Shown: positions 51,383-60,390 of the stretch, piece after piece
Position numbering within the stretch: the stretch's first letter is position 1
Layout of the letters: the number at the start of each line of letters is the position of its first letter
DNA from: Actinomadura flavalba DSM 45200
Lineage (GTDB): Bacteria; Actinomycetota; Actinomycetes; Streptosporangiales; Streptosporangiaceae
Direction: 5' to 3'
DNA: 64,000 bases
NCBI RefSeq assembly: GCF_000374305.1
Contig: NZ_KB894098.1
Coordinates: 186,001 to 250,000 of the forward strand
Translations under genes and position numbers: made by a program
Notes under the pieces: generated by a model
Seen by the model: the letters and a program-made list of their open reading frames with translations, nothing else
Databases searched by the model: none
What the model was told of the DNA's origin: nothing

Positions 51383-53206
51383 GTGCCGCCACCGTCCCGC
51401 CGCGTCAGTCCGCGCATGCTGCGCGAGGGCCTCGGGGTGATCGGGGTGGCGATCAGGGCCGAGCCGCGCGTCTTCGCGCTGGCGGTGCTGGCCAGCGCCC
51501 TGTACGCGGCGATGACCGTGGGCACCGCGCAGGTGCTCGGCTGGGCGACCGAGGACGTCGTGCTGCCCGCGTTCGCCGAGGGGCGCACGACGGCGGGCGC
51601 GCTGTCGGGCGCGGCGGCGGCGATCCTCGGCGTCGCGCTGCTCAAGGCGCTCGGCGTCGCCGGACGGCGGTTCTTCGCCGGGCTCATGCAGTACCGGATG
51701 CAGGCCCGCTACCGGCGGGCCGTGACGCGCCAGTACCTGCGGCTGCCGCTGGCCTGGCACCAGAAGCACCCGACCGGCCAGTTGCTGTCCAACGCCAACG
51801 CCGACGTGGAGGCGTCCTGGGCGCCGCTGGCGCCGCTGCCGATGGCCGTGGGCGTCGTCGCGATGCTGGTGATCGCGGCGGTGTCGATCGTGCTGGTCGA
51901 CCCGGCGCTGGCCGCCGTCGGCTTCCTCGTCTTCCCGGCCATCGCGGTGCTGAACCTGGTCTACCAGCGCAAGCTGGCGCCGATCGCGGCGCGGGCGCAG
52001 CAGTTGCGGGCCGAGGTGAGCGAGGTCGCGCACGAGAGCTTCGAGGGCGGTCTGGTCGTCAAGACGCTGGGCCGCGAGACGTCCGAGACCGCCCGGTTCG
52101 CCGAGCGCGCCGACCGGCTGCGCGACGCCAACATCGCGGTCGGGCGGGTGCGCGGCATGCTCGACCCGCTGCTGGAGGCGCTGCCGAACCTGGGCGTGCT
52201 CGCGGTGCTCGTCGTCGGGTCGGTCCGGCTGGAGTCGGGCGCGCTGACGGCGGGCGGCCTGGTCAGCGTCGCCTACCTGTTCACGCTGCTGGCGTGGCCG
52301 ATCCGGGCGCTCGGCTGGGTGCTGGCGGACGTGCCGCGCAGCGTCGTCGGCTGGCGGCGGGTGCGCGGCGTGCTGGACGCGGGCGGCTCGCTGCCGTTCG
52401 GTGAGCGGGAGGCCGGCGGCGACGGCGCGGCCCGGCTGGAGGTCAGCGAGGTGCGGTTCGGGTACGCCGACGGCGCCGACGTCCTGCACGCGGTGTCGTT
52501 CGCGGCCGAGCCGGGCCGCACGATCGCCGTCGTCGGGCCGACCGGGTCGGGCAAGTCGACGCTGACGTCGCTGCTGGTGCGGCTGGTCGACCCGGCGGGC
52601 GGGAACGTGCTGCTGGACGGCGTGGACGTGCGCGACGTGCGGCGCGGCGGGCTGGCGGCGAGCGCGGCGCTGGTGCCGCAGCAGACGTTCCTGTTCGACG
52701 ACACCGTGCGCGGCAACGTCACGCTCGGCCTGGACGTCCCGGACGAGCGGGTCTGGGAGGCGCTGCGGCTCGCGCAGGCCGACGGGTTCGTCGCGGCGCT
52801 GCCGCACGGCGCGGACACGCAGGTCGGCGAGCGGGGCATGACCCTGTCGGGCGGCCAGCGGCAGCGCCTGGCGCTGGCCCGCGCGCTGGTCCGGCGGCCC
52901 CGGCTGCTCGTCCTGGACGACGCCACCTCCAGCGTCGACCCGCAAGTGGAGGCGCGCATCCTGGCGGGGCTGCGCGACGGGGCGGGCGCGGACACGACCG
53001 TCGTGGTGGTCGCCTACCGCAAGGCGACGATCGCGCTGGCCGACGAGGTCGTCTACATCGAGCACGGCCGCGTCGCCGGGCGCGGCCCGCACGCCGACCT
53101 GGTGACCCGCTCCCCCGGCTACCGCCGTCTCGTCAACGCCTACGAGCGCGCCGAACGCGACACCGGCGACGACGTCGGCCTGAACGACGAGGAGGCGCTG
53201 CGATGA
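51383..53206 (+). CDS. Heterodimeric ABC exporter, subunit with degenerate ATP site
   Basis: 607 residues from GTG at 51383 behind GAGGAG. Six membrane helices, then an ATPase domain: Walker A GPTGSGKST (about 386), signature LSGGQRQ (about 489). Walker B is VLDDATSSVD with Asp for catalytic Glu, and the H-loop is VVAYRKATI with Tyr for His. The signature is perfect. Such asymmetry is typical of the non-hydrolysing half of heterodimeric multidrug/lipid exporters (TM287/288 type). Its stop is overlapped by a 30-codon ORF leading to the partner. Confidence 0.93.
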   Translation: MPPPSRRVSPRMLREGLGVIGVAIRAEPRVFALAVLASALYAAMTVGTAQVLGWATEDVVLPAFAEGRTTAGALSGAAAAILGVALLKALGVAGRRFFAGLMQYRMQARYRRAVTRQYLRLPLAWHQKHPTGQLLSNANADVEASWAPLAPLPMAVGVVAMLVIAAVSIVLVDPALAAVGFLVFPAIAVLNLVYQRKLAPIAARAQQLRAEVSEVAHESFEGGLVVKTLGRETSETARFAERADRLRDANIAVGRVRGMLDPLLEALPNLGVLAVLVVGSVRLESGALTAGGLVSVAYLFTLLAWPIRALGWVLADVPRSVVGWRRVRGVLDAGGSLPFGEREAGGDGAARLEVSEVRFGYADGADVLHAVSFAAEPGRTIAVVGPTGSGKSTLTSLLVRLVDPAGGNVLLDGVDVRDVRRGGLAASAALVPQQTFLFDDTVRGNVTLGLDVPDERVWEALRLAQADGFVAALPHGADTQVGERGMTLSGGQRQRLALARALVRRPRLLVLDDATSSVDPQVEARILAGLRDGAGADTTVVVVAYRKATIALADEVVYIEHGRVAGRGPHADLVTRSPGYRRLVNAYERAERDTGDDVGLNDEEALR

Positions 53207-53295
53207 CCGCCGTACCCGGACGGCCCGCGCACCGCCGCGGCACCGGACCCACCGCCGACGCGCTCGGCCCGCACGACCAGGAGGGGCCGCGATGA
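53203..53295 (+). CDS. 30-codon ORF bridging the two ABC genes
   Basis: ATG at 53203 overlaps the previous stop (ATGA), and its own stop overlaps the next ATG at 53292 (ATGA). It reads MTAVPGRPAHRRGTGPTADA then LGPHDQEGPR. The start region GCGATGACCGCCGT recurs 89 bp later as the start of the next gene, so this ORF probably arose from a duplication of that start. It may only carry ribosomes across. Confidence 0.4.
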   Translation: MTAVPGRPAHRRGTGPTADALGPHDQEGPR

Positions 53296-55103
53296 CCGCC
53301 GTGACCGAACGGCCGGAGAAGACGACGACGCTGAGCGAGGCGGCGCGGGACGAGGGCGCGGTCCGCACGCTGGCGCGCGGGCTGCGGCTGAACCCCGAGT
53401 TCCGCGCGGGCCTGCCGATGACGCTCGTCCTGGCGCTGCTGGCCACGGCGGGACGGCTCGTCGTGCCCGTCGCCGTGCAGCAGACCGTCGACCGTGGCCT
53501 GACCGGCGAGGGCGGCCCCGACGTGGCGTTCATCCGCACGATGGTGCTGGTGTGCGCGGTGGCGGTGCTGCTGACGGCCGGCTGCGCCTACCTGATGAAC
53601 GTGCGCCTGTACCGGACGTCGGAGACGGGCCTGGCGGCGCTGCGCGTGCGGGCGTTCCGGCACGTGCACGACCTGTCGATGCTCACCCAGGGCGGGGAGC
53701 GGCGCGGTTCGCTGGTGTCGCGGGTGACCGGCGACGTCGACCAGATCAGCCAGTTCATGCAGTGGGGCGGGCTGATGATGATCATGTCGGTGGGGCAGCT
53801 CCTCATCGCCAGCGTGCTGATGTTCGTGTACTCGTGGCCGCTGGCGCTGCTGGTGTGGGTGTCGTTCCTGCCGCTGATGTACGCGCTGCGGCTCATCCAG
53901 CGGATCATCTCCCGCGCGTACACGCGCGTCCGCGAGCGGATGGCGGACCTGCTCGCGGCCGTCAGCGAGTCGGTGGTGGGCGCGCCGGTGATCCGCGCGT
54001 ACGGCGCCGAGGACCGCACCGCCGCCAAGGTCGACACCACCGTGGACGCGGCCCGGTCCGCGCAGACGCGCGCGCAGGGGCTCGTCGCGATGACGTTCCC
54101 CGCGAGCGAGCTGGTCGCGGCGCTGGCGACGGCGGCGGTCGTCGTCGCCGGGACGCTGCTGGGCATCGGCGGGCACCTGACCGCCGGGGAGCTGGTCGCG
54201 TTCCTGTTCCTGGTGACGCTGTTCGTCAGCCCGATGCAGGCCGCGACGGAGATCCTCAACGAGGCGCAGAACGCCATCGCGGGCTGGCGGCGGGTGCTCG
54301 GCGTCCTGGACACCGAGCCGGACGTTGCCGACCCCGGCGAGGCGGGGCGGTCGCTGCCGCGCGGGCCGATCGAGGTGCGGTTCGAGGACGTCGGGTTCGC
54401 CTATCCGGGCGGGCCGCCCGTCCTGCACGGGGTGTCCGCGACGATCGCGCCGCAGGCGCGGATCGCCGTCGTCGGCGAGACCGGGTCGGGCAAGACGACG
54501 TTCGCCAAGCTGCTGACGCGGCTGATGGACCCGGCGTCGGGGCGCGTCCTGGTGGACGGGGTGCCGCTGGACGAGGTGCGGTTCTCGTCGCTGCGGGAGC
54601 GGATCGTCATGGTGCCGCAGGACGGCTTCCTGTTCGACGCCTCGCTGGCCGACAACATCCGCTATGGGCGTCCCGGGGCCACCGACGCCGACCTGGCCGC
54701 CGCCGTCCGCGAGCTGGGCCTGGGCGACTGGCTGGACGGGCTGCCGCGCGGGCTGGACACGCCCGTCGGGCAGCGCGGCGAGTCGCTGTCGGCGGGCGAG
54801 CGGCAGCTCGTCGCGCTGGCCCGCGCCTACGTGGCCGACCCCGACCTGCTCGTGCTGGACGAGGCGACGTCGGCGGTGGACCCGGCGACGGAGGTCCGCA
54901 TCCAGCGGGCCCTGGACGGGCTCACCCGCGGCCGGACGGCCGTCGCGATCGCGCACCGGCTCTCGACGGCCGAGGCCGCCGACGAGGTGATCGTCTTCGA
55001 CCGGGGCCGGATCGTGCAGCGCGGCGCGCACGCCGAGCTGGCGGCGGTGCCGGGCGTGTACGCGGACCTGTACGCGTCCTGGACCGCGCAGCGGGCGCTG
55101 TGA
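53292..55103 (+). CDS. Heterodimeric ABC exporter, catalytic subunit
   Basis: 603 residues. Six membrane helices and an ATPase domain with Walker A GETGSGKTT, Walker B LLVLDEATSAVD (catalytic Glu present), H-loop AIAHRLST intact. The signature is LSAGERQ rather than LSGGQ. This pairs with the perfect signature of the partner to give one good and one degenerate ATP site. GAGGGG lies upstream. Possible cargo: drug, lipid or peptide; nothing nearby decides it. Confidence 0.94.
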   Translation: MTAVTERPEKTTTLSEAARDEGAVRTLARGLRLNPEFRAGLPMTLVLALLATAGRLVVPVAVQQTVDRGLTGEGGPDVAFIRTMVLVCAVAVLLTAGCAYLMNVRLYRTSETGLAALRVRAFRHVHDLSMLTQGGERRGSLVSRVTGDVDQISQFMQWGGLMMIMSVGQLLIASVLMFVYSWPLALLVWVSFLPLMYALRLIQRIISRAYTRVRERMADLLAAVSESVVGAPVIRAYGAEDRTAAKVDTTVDAARSAQTRAQGLVAMTFPASELVAALATAAVVVAGTLLGIGGHLTAGELVAFLFLVTLFVSPMQAATEILNEAQNAIAGWRRVLGVLDTEPDVADPGEAGRSLPRGPIEVRFEDVGFAYPGGPPVLHGVSATIAPQARIAVVGETGSGKTTFAKLLTRLMDPASGRVLVDGVPLDEVRFSSLRERIVMVPQDGFLFDASLADNIRYGRPGATDADLAAAVRELGLGDWLDGLPRGLDTPVGQRGESLSAGERQLVALARAYVADPDLLVLDEATSAVDPATEVRIQRALDGLTRGRTAVAIAHRLSTAEAADEVIVFDRGRIVQRGAHAELAAVPGVYADLYASWTAQRAL

Positions 55104-55185
55104 GCGCGCACAGGTCCGGGTTCGGCCGCACGGGAACCCGGGAAAGCACTTGCCCGATATCTGCTCGCCTGCGCATTCTGGCAGG

Positions 55186-56445
55186 GTGAGCAACGAGGTC
55201 ATGCGGGAATCTTCGACGACGCTGCACGGTCAGTTGCAGCGAGGGCTCGGCCGGGCGGCGCGGCGTGCCGCCGCCTCGCGCGGGGCGGGCGAGTACGTGT
55301 ACGACTGCGTCCGCCGCGACCCGCGCTGGGACGCCCAGTGCGAGGAACGCGGGCTCTATTACGCGCGCCTCATCGTCGACCTCGAACTGCCCGCCGGCCC
55401 CCTGGCCGACCACCTGTTCGACCCCGCCGACGCCGCCGGCTCCGACGCCGACCGCGGCTGGCTCACGCTGTGCGTCCTCGGTGATCTGGTGCGGCTCAGC
55501 CGCCGCGAGTCCGCCGCGATCCTGCGCCGGTACGCCGAGGACGGCACGCACTGGTCCGACGCGCTGGAGATCCTCGCGGACCTCGGCGACCCGTCGCTCA
55601 CCGCCGGGCTGGACGGGCTCGTCGCCGCCCGCTGCGACGAGGACGACCTGTTCTGGCTGCTGCGCGACCCCGACAACCCGGTCTTCGCGTCGTGGGCGGC
55701 CCGGCAGCCGCGCATCGCCGCCGCGCTGAGCCGCAACCGGGACCGGACGCTCGTCCCCCGGCCCGCGCCGGGCCCGGCCGGTCTCTCGCTGCTGCCCGAG
55801 GACGTCCTGCACGCGATGGCGTCCGGACGCGGCGACGACGCCATGCCCGCGATCTTCGAGCTGGGCCGCCGCCGCTCCCCCGCCCTGCTCGACCTCGCCG
55901 AGGAGTTCGCGCCGCTGCGGCCGAGCCGCTGGGGCGGCGCCGTCGCCCGCGCGCTGCGCGGCTGCGGGCCGCGGACCGTCCCCCGGGCGCGGATCTGGGC
56001 CGCGTCACCGGGGTCCGCGCACGGCCTGGACGCCCTCGGCCTCGACATCCTCGCCCGGCACGGCACCCGGCAGGACATCCCGCTGCTCATGACGGCCCTG
56101 GACACCGCGCTGACCGGGCGGGCGTGGGGTTCGGCGGCGTCGCCCATCGAGGGCCTGGGACGGCTGCGCGCGGGCGAGTCCGTCCCGCTGCTGAAATCGG
56201 CGTGGACCGAGTCGGAGTACTCCTATCTGCGTCCCCGCGTCCTGACCGCGCTGGCCCGCACCGCACCGCACACCGCCGAGGCGTTCACCACCGAGGGCCT
56301 GTGGGACGCCGAGGAGGCCGTCCGCGAGATCGCCGCGCAGACCGCCCCCCGCACGCCCGACACCACCACCCGCCTGCGCCGCCTGCACCACGACGCCGCC
56401 GAGGACCCCGGCATCCGCGCCACCGCCGCCGCCCGGCTCCTCTGA
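55186..56445 (+). CDS. HEAT-like repeat protein
   Basis: 419 residues from GTG at 55186 (ATG at 55201 possible). All-helical, with repeated two-helix units such as WSDALEILADLGDPSLTAGLDGLV, SVPLLKSAWTESEYSYLRPRVLTALARTAP (in parts) and EEAVREIAAQTA, typical of HEAT/armadillo scaffolds. No signal or membrane segment. CATTCT lies 6 nt before the GTG. It follows the ABC exporter by 82 bp. Probably a binding scaffold; partner unknown. Confidence 0.6.
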   Translation: MSNEVMRESSTTLHGQLQRGLGRAARRAAASRGAGEYVYDCVRRDPRWDAQCEERGLYYARLIVDLELPAGPLADHLFDPADAAGSDADRGWLTLCVLGDLVRLSRRESAAILRRYAEDGTHWSDALEILADLGDPSLTAGLDGLVAARCDEDDLFWLLRDPDNPVFASWAARQPRIAAALSRNRDRTLVPRPAPGPAGLSLLPEDVLHAMASGRGDDAMPAIFELGRRRSPALLDLAEEFAPLRPSRWGGAVARALRGCGPRTVPRARIWAASPGSAHGLDALGLDILARHGTRQDIPLLMTALDTALTGRAWGSAASPIEGLGRLRAGESVPLLKSAWTESEYSYLRPRVLTALARTAPHTAEAFTTEGLWDAEEAVREIAAQTAPRTPDTTTRLRRLHHDAAEDPGIRATAAARLL

Positions 56446-56503
56446 ACCTCCCGGCTCCCCCGCCGCGTACCTGCCGGTGACATCCCGTCTCCCGGAGGAC
56501 GCC

Positions 56504-56878
56504 ATGGCCCCCTCGCACCTGACCGGCGCCGTCGTCGCCGTGCTCACGCTCGCCGGTTGCTCGGCCGGAACGCCCGCCGCCGGGGCTCCGGCGACGATCG
56601 AGCAGCTCGCCGCCCGGACGGGCTGCTCGCTGAACGGCTCCCGGGGCGCCGAGGAGCTGCGGCAGGGATCGTGCTCGACGTCCCGGGGCCGGTACACGCT
56701 CGTCGGCTTCACCACCGACCAGGGCCAGGCGGCGTGGCTCCGGGAGGCCAAGCCGTGGGGCGGCACCTACCTCGTCGGGACGCGGTGGGTCGCCGTCGGC
56801 ACCCCCGCCGTGCTGGAGGGGCTGCGCGCCGACCTCGGCGGCCGGATCGACCACGGGGACCGGCACCACGGCGGTTAG
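56504..56878 (+). CDS. Small lipoprotein of unknown function
   Basis: 124 residues from ATG at 56504 with GGAGG 5 nt upstream. Lipobox LAGC at about residue 19. The mature part has two conserved-looking Cys (RTGCSLNGS and GSCSTSRGRY) that could form a disulfide, then LVGFTTDQGQAAWLREAK and YLVGTRWVAVG. I do not recognise the family. Confidence 0.75.
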   Translation: MAPSHLTGAVVAVLTLAGCSAGTPAAGAPATIEQLAARTGCSLNGSRGAEELRQGSCSTSRGRYTLVGFTTDQGQAAWLREAKPWGGTYLVGTRWVAVGTPAVLEGLRADLGGRIDHGDRHHGG

Positions 56879-56888
56879 GATCGGCGGC

Positions 56889-57257
56889 ATGGTCACCTCT
56901 CTGCGGCGGCGCCTCGCCGTGCTGCCGTTCCTCGCGCTCCCCCTCGCGACCGTCGCCGCGTGCGGCGGCGAGAACGCCTCGACGTCCTGCGACCTCAACG
57001 CCTGCACGGTCACGTTCCAGCGCGGTGTGCAGGCCAGCGCGTCGATCCTCGGCGTGAAGGCCGAGCTGGTCGGCGTGCAGGGCAACATGGTCACGCTCCG
57101 CATCGCCGGGCAGCAGATCACGGTGCCGAGGGGCGGTGAGGGCGAGGCCGAGGGCTTCAACGTCGCCGTGCAGTCGGTGACCGCCGAGCAGGTCGTCGTC
57201 CGTGTCGACCACGGCGCGGGCGGCGGCGGTGACGGCGGCGAGGAGGGCGAGAACTGA
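56889..57257 (+). CDS. Small secreted lipoprotein
   Basis: 122 residues. Signal peptide with lipobox VAAC (Cys at about 25). The mature domain is short: CDLNACTVTFQRGVQASASI, then a beta-rich segment and a Gly/Glu tail. TAGGAT at 56876-56881 overlaps the previous stop and is 7 nt from the ATG, so it probably has its own leaderless mRNA. Unknown family. Confidence 0.75.
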   Translation: MVTSLRRRLAVLPFLALPLATVAACGGENASTSCDLNACTVTFQRGVQASASILGVKAELVGVQGNMVTLRIAGQQITVPRGGEGEAEGFNVAVQSVTAEQVVVRVDHGAGGGGDGGEEGEN

Positions 57258-57282
57258 GCCCGGAACTGTCACCGGCGGGCGC

Positions 57283-57288
57283 TAGCCT
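57283..57288 (+). promoter_or_regulatory. -10 box for a leaderless transcript
   Basis: TAGCCT, 6 nt before the ATG at 57295, with no ribosome site in between. Confidence 0.35.
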
Positions 57289-57294
57289 GCGCGT

Positions 57295-58461
57295 ATGTTG
57301 CACATCGGCGCCGACCAGCGGCGCGCCCGGCTCGGCGTCCGGCACCGGCTCGCCGCGCCCGCACCCGGCCCGGCGGAGGTGGCGCGCTCGCTCGTCGCCC
57401 TGCACGCCACCGATCCCGCGACCGTGTACCTGTCGGTCGCGGCGCGGACGCGGGGGCTGACGCCCGGGGACGTGTCGGCGGCGCTCTACGACGACCGGAC
57501 GCTGCTGCGGATGCTCGCGATGCGGCGCACGATGTTCGTCGTGCCCGTCGAGGACGTGCCGATGTTCCAGGCCGCCAGCGCGGACGCGCTCGTCGCCAAA
57601 CAGCGCCGCACCTATAGCGGCCTGCTCGCCAAGGCGGGCATTCCGGACGCCGAGGCGTTCTTCGACGCCGCCGCCGACGCCGCGCACGCGGCGCTCGTCG
57701 CGCGCGGGTCCGCGACGGGCGCGCAGCTCTCCGCCGAGGTGCCCGCGCTGCGCACGATGGTCGACCCCGCGCCCGGCAAGTCCTATTCGCGGCCGGCGAG
57801 CATCACCACGTGGGTGCTCGTCACGCTCGGCGTCGAGGGGCGGGCGGTGCGGGGGCGCCCCAACGGCTCGTGGGCCAGCAGCCAGTACGTGTGGGCGCCC
57901 GTCGAGGAGTGGATTCCCGGCGGCATTCCGGACATGTCCGTCGAGGACGCGCGGGCGGCGCTCGTCCGGCGCTGGCTGGAGCGGTTCGGCCCCGCGCCCC
58001 TGGCCGACCTGGCGTGGTGGACGGGCTGGTCGCAGCGCGACGTGAAGGCCGCGCTGACGCGCGTCGACACCGTCCCGGTCGATCTGGACGGCACCCCGGG
58101 CCTCGTCCTGGCCGACGACACCGACCCCGTCCCGGAACCCGAGCCGTGGGCGGCCCTGCTGCCCGCCCTCGACCCGACGCCGATGGGCTGGAAGTCCCGC
58201 GACTGGTATCTCGGCCCGCACGCCCCGTCCCTGTTCGACCGCAACGGCAACATCGGCCCGACCCTCTGGTGGAACGGCCGCGTCGTCGGCGGCTGGGCCC
58301 AACGCCGCGACGGCGAAATAGCCCTCCACCTCCTAGAGGACCCGGGCCCCGAGGCCCGCACCGCCCTAGAGACCGCCGCCCACACCACCACCACCTGGTA
58401 CGGCCCCACCCGCACCATCCCCCGCTTCCGCACCCCCCTGGAACGCACCCTCACCACCTGA
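57295..58461 (+). CDS. Winged-helix DNA-binding protein, AlkZ/YcaQ-like
   Basis: 388 residues. N-terminal LVALHATDPATVYLSVAARTRG and LRMLAMRRTMFVVP, then PNGSWASSQYVWAP and LADLAWWTGWSQRDVKAAL, match the HTH_42 (AlkZ/YcaQ) family of DNA glycosylases that remove bulky or crosslinked bases. The catalytic QxD/QxQ motif of AlkZ is not evident; here the corresponding stretch may be ASSQYVW, so whether it is a glycosylase is uncertain. Related genes are often near natural product clusters as self-resistance; no such cluster is seen here. Confidence 0.8.
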   Translation: MLHIGADQRRARLGVRHRLAAPAPGPAEVARSLVALHATDPATVYLSVAARTRGLTPGDVSAALYDDRTLLRMLAMRRTMFVVPVEDVPMFQAASADALVAKQRRTYSGLLAKAGIPDAEAFFDAAADAAHAALVARGSATGAQLSAEVPALRTMVDPAPGKSYSRPASITTWVLVTLGVEGRAVRGRPNGSWASSQYVWAPVEEWIPGGIPDMSVEDARAALVRRWLERFGPAPLADLAWWTGWSQRDVKAALTRVDTVPVDLDGTPGLVLADDTDPVPEPEPWAALLPALDPTPMGWKSRDWYLGPHAPSLFDRNGNIGPTLWWNGRVVGGWAQRRDGEIALHLLEDPGPEARTALETAAHTTTTWYGPTRTIPRFRTPLERTLTT

Positions 58462-58500
58462 CCAACCCCAAAGCCACACCACGACCAGCCGCACCCAACC

Positions 58501-58577
58501 ACCACCGCCTACGCCCGCCCCCAACGAACCGGCCGTGGGCAGACGCCACCACCGGCGCCCGCCCACCACGAACGAGC
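58501..58577. repeat. 77-bp direct repeat, copy 1
   Basis: Begins ACCACCGCCTACGCCCGCCC. Copy 2 lies at 58659-58735, 158 bp further, with about 8 differences in 77 bases. Confidence 0.8.
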
Positions 58578-58658
58578 ACCGCCACCGCCCGCGACGAACC
58601 GGCCGCGTTCAACCTCCGCCAGCAGTGTTCGCCCACCACGGACCCGTCACACCCAATG

Positions 58659-58735
58659 ACCACCGCCTACGCCCGCCCGCGACGAACCAGTCGTGGGCAG
58701 ACGTCACCACCGGCCTCCGCCCGCCACGAACGAGC
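58659..58735. repeat. 77-bp direct repeat, copy 2
   Basis: See copy 1. The shared core CGTGGGCAGACG/TCACCACCGG appears once more in partial form near 58778. Confidence 0.8.
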
Positions 58736-58891
58736 CACGCCCAAGCGATACCGACGGTGGCCGGGCGTGACGGGCCGGTCGTGGGCAGATGTCGGCTCGG
58801 CCAGCTCGGCGTTTGCCGTGGTCGGGGGTGCGGGGCGGGTGGTGTTCGTGCGGTGGTTTCCTCGGTCGGGGGCGGGGTGGGCTGGGGTGGG

Positions 58892-59662
58892 TCAGCGGAC
58901 GGGTTCGCCTGCTGCTCGGAGGGAGGCTTTTACCTCGCCGATGGTGAGGTCTCCGAAGTGGAAGACGCTGGCGGCGAGGACGGCGTCGGCGCCTGCGGCG
59001 ACCGCCGGGGCGAAGTGCTCGACGCGGCCCGCGCCGCCCGAGGCGATGACCGGGACGCGGACCGCGGCGCGGACGCGTTCCAGCATCTCCAGGTCGAAGC
59101 CGTTCTTGGTGCCGTCCGCGTCCATCGAGTTCAGGAGGATCTCCCCGACGCCCAGTTCCTCGCCGCGGCGCGCCCACTCGATCGCGTCGATGCCGGTGCC
59201 GCGCCGCCCGCCGTGGGTGGTGACCTCGTAGCCGGACGGCGTCACGGTGCCGTCGGTGACGCGGCGCGCGTCCACCGACAGCACGATGCACTGCGAGCCG
59301 TACCGGTGCGCGGCCTCGCGCAGGAACTCCGGACGCGCGATGGCCGCCGTGTTGATCGACACCTTGTCGGCACCGGCGCGCAGCAGCGTGTTCACGTCCT
59401 CCACGGTGCGGATGCCGCCGCCGACCGTGAGCGGGATGAACACCTGCTCGGCGGTGCGGCGCACGACGTCGTAGGTGGTGGAACGGTCGGCGCTGGACGC
59501 GGTGATGTCGAGGAACGTCAGCTCGTCGGCGCCCTCGGCGTCGTAGCGGCGGGCCAGCTCGACGGGGTCGCCCGCGTCGCGCAGGTTCTGGAAGTTGACG
59601 CCCTTCACCACGCGCCCGGCGTCGACGTCCAGGCAGGGGATGACGCGGACGGCGACGCTCAC
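58892..59662 (-). CDS. hisF: Imidazole glycerol phosphate synthase, cyclase subunit
   Basis: 256 residues from GTG at 59660-59662, overlapping the hisA stop by 4 bp. TIM barrel with catalytic Asp in RVIPCLDVDAGRVVKG and in CIVLSVDARRV, and phosphate loops GGGIRTVEDV and ASGGAGRVEHF. It works with HisH and is last in the operon. Confidence 0.97.
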   Translation of the reverse strand: MSVAVRVIPCLDVDAGRVVKGVNFQNLRDAGDPVELARRYDAEGADELTFLDITASSADRSTTYDVVRRTAEQVFIPLTVGGGIRTVEDVNTLLRAGADKVSINTAAIARPEFLREAAHRYGSQCIVLSVDARRVTDGTVTPSGYEVTTHGGRRGTGIDAIEWARRGEELGVGEILLNSMDADGTKNGFDLEMLERVRAAVRVPVIASGGAGRVEHFAPAVAAGADAVLAASVFHFGDLTIGEVKASLRAAGEPVR

Positions 59663-60390
59663 TTCGCGGCCTCCGCGACGGCGGCCAGCGCCTCTTCGAG
59701 CGTGAACGCCTGCGCGTACAGGGCCTTGCCGACGATCGCGCCCTCCACGCCGAGGCCGGTCAGCGCGGCGAGGGCGCGCAGGTCGTCCAGGGACGACACG
59801 CCGCCGGACGCCACGACCGGGCGGTCGGTGCGGGCGCAGACCTCGCGCAGCAGGTCGGTGTTGGGGCCGCGCAGGGTGCCGTCCTTGGTGACGTCGGTGA
59901 CGACGTAGCGGGGGCAGCCGTCGGCCTCCAGCCGGTCCAGGACCTCCCACAGGTCGCCGCCCTCGCGGGTCCAGCCGCGCGCGGCGAGCGTCGTGCCGCG
60001 CACGTCGAGGCCGACGGCGATCTTGTCGCCGTGCGAGGCGATGATCTTCCGGCACCAGTCGGGGTTCTCCAGCGCGGCGGTCCCGATGTTGACGCGCTCG
60101 CAGCCGGTGGCCAGGGCCGCCTCCAGCGACGCGTCGTCGCGGATGCCGCCGGACAGCTCGACCTTCACGTCCAGGCGTCCCGTCACCTCGGCGAGCAGCT
60201 CGCGGTTGCCGCCGCGTCCGAACGCGGCGTCCAGGTCGACGAGGTGAATCCACTCCGCGCCCGCCTTCTGCCACGCCAGGGCCGCATCGAGCGGCGCGCC
60301 GTAGGAGGTCTCGGTCCCGGCCTCGCCCTGCACGAGCCGCACGGCCTGGCCGTCGGCGACGTCCACGGCGGGAAGCAGCGTCAAGGTCAT
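59659..60390 (-). CDS. priA: HisA/PriA isomerase (histidine and probably tryptophan synthesis)
   Basis: 243 residues from ATG at 60388-60390 with GGAGA upstream. Catalytic Asp in LLPAVDVADGQAVRLVQG and in RYVVTDVTKDGTLRGPN; phosphate loops LSGGIRDDASL and ASGGVSSLDDL. In actinobacteria lacking trpF this enzyme (PriA) isomerises both ProFAR and phosphoribosyl anthranilate. No trpF is near trpC-trpB-trpA here, which fits; the dual role is inferred. Confidence 0.93.
   Translation of the reverse strand: MTLTLLPAVDVADGQAVRLVQGEAGTETSYGAPLDAALAWQKAGAEWIHLVDLDAAFGRGGNRELLAEVTGRLDVKVELSGGIRDDASLEAALATGCERVNIGTAALENPDWCRKIIASHGDKIAVGLDVRGTTLAARGWTREGGDLWEVLDRLEADGCPRYVVTDVTKDGTLRGPNTDLLREVCARTDRPVVASGGVSSLDDLRALAALTGLGVEGAIVGKALYAQAFTLEEALAAVAEAAK

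Larger units (their letters stand above)
58462..58891. other. Long convergent spacer with degenerate repeats
   Basis: 430 bp between the winged-helix gene and hisF. It is C-rich to about 58740, then G-rich on the + strand. It holds the two 77-bp direct repeats listed separately and a third fragment of the repeat core (GTCGTGGGCAGATGTC, 58778-58793). No gene recognised. Confidence 0.6.

Noticed and set aside
51383..58461. Recently acquired genomic island splitting the his genes
   Set aside because: Base composition and codon use look like the flanks, and no integrase, tRNA edge or direct repeats flank it; an old insertion or ancestral order fits as well.
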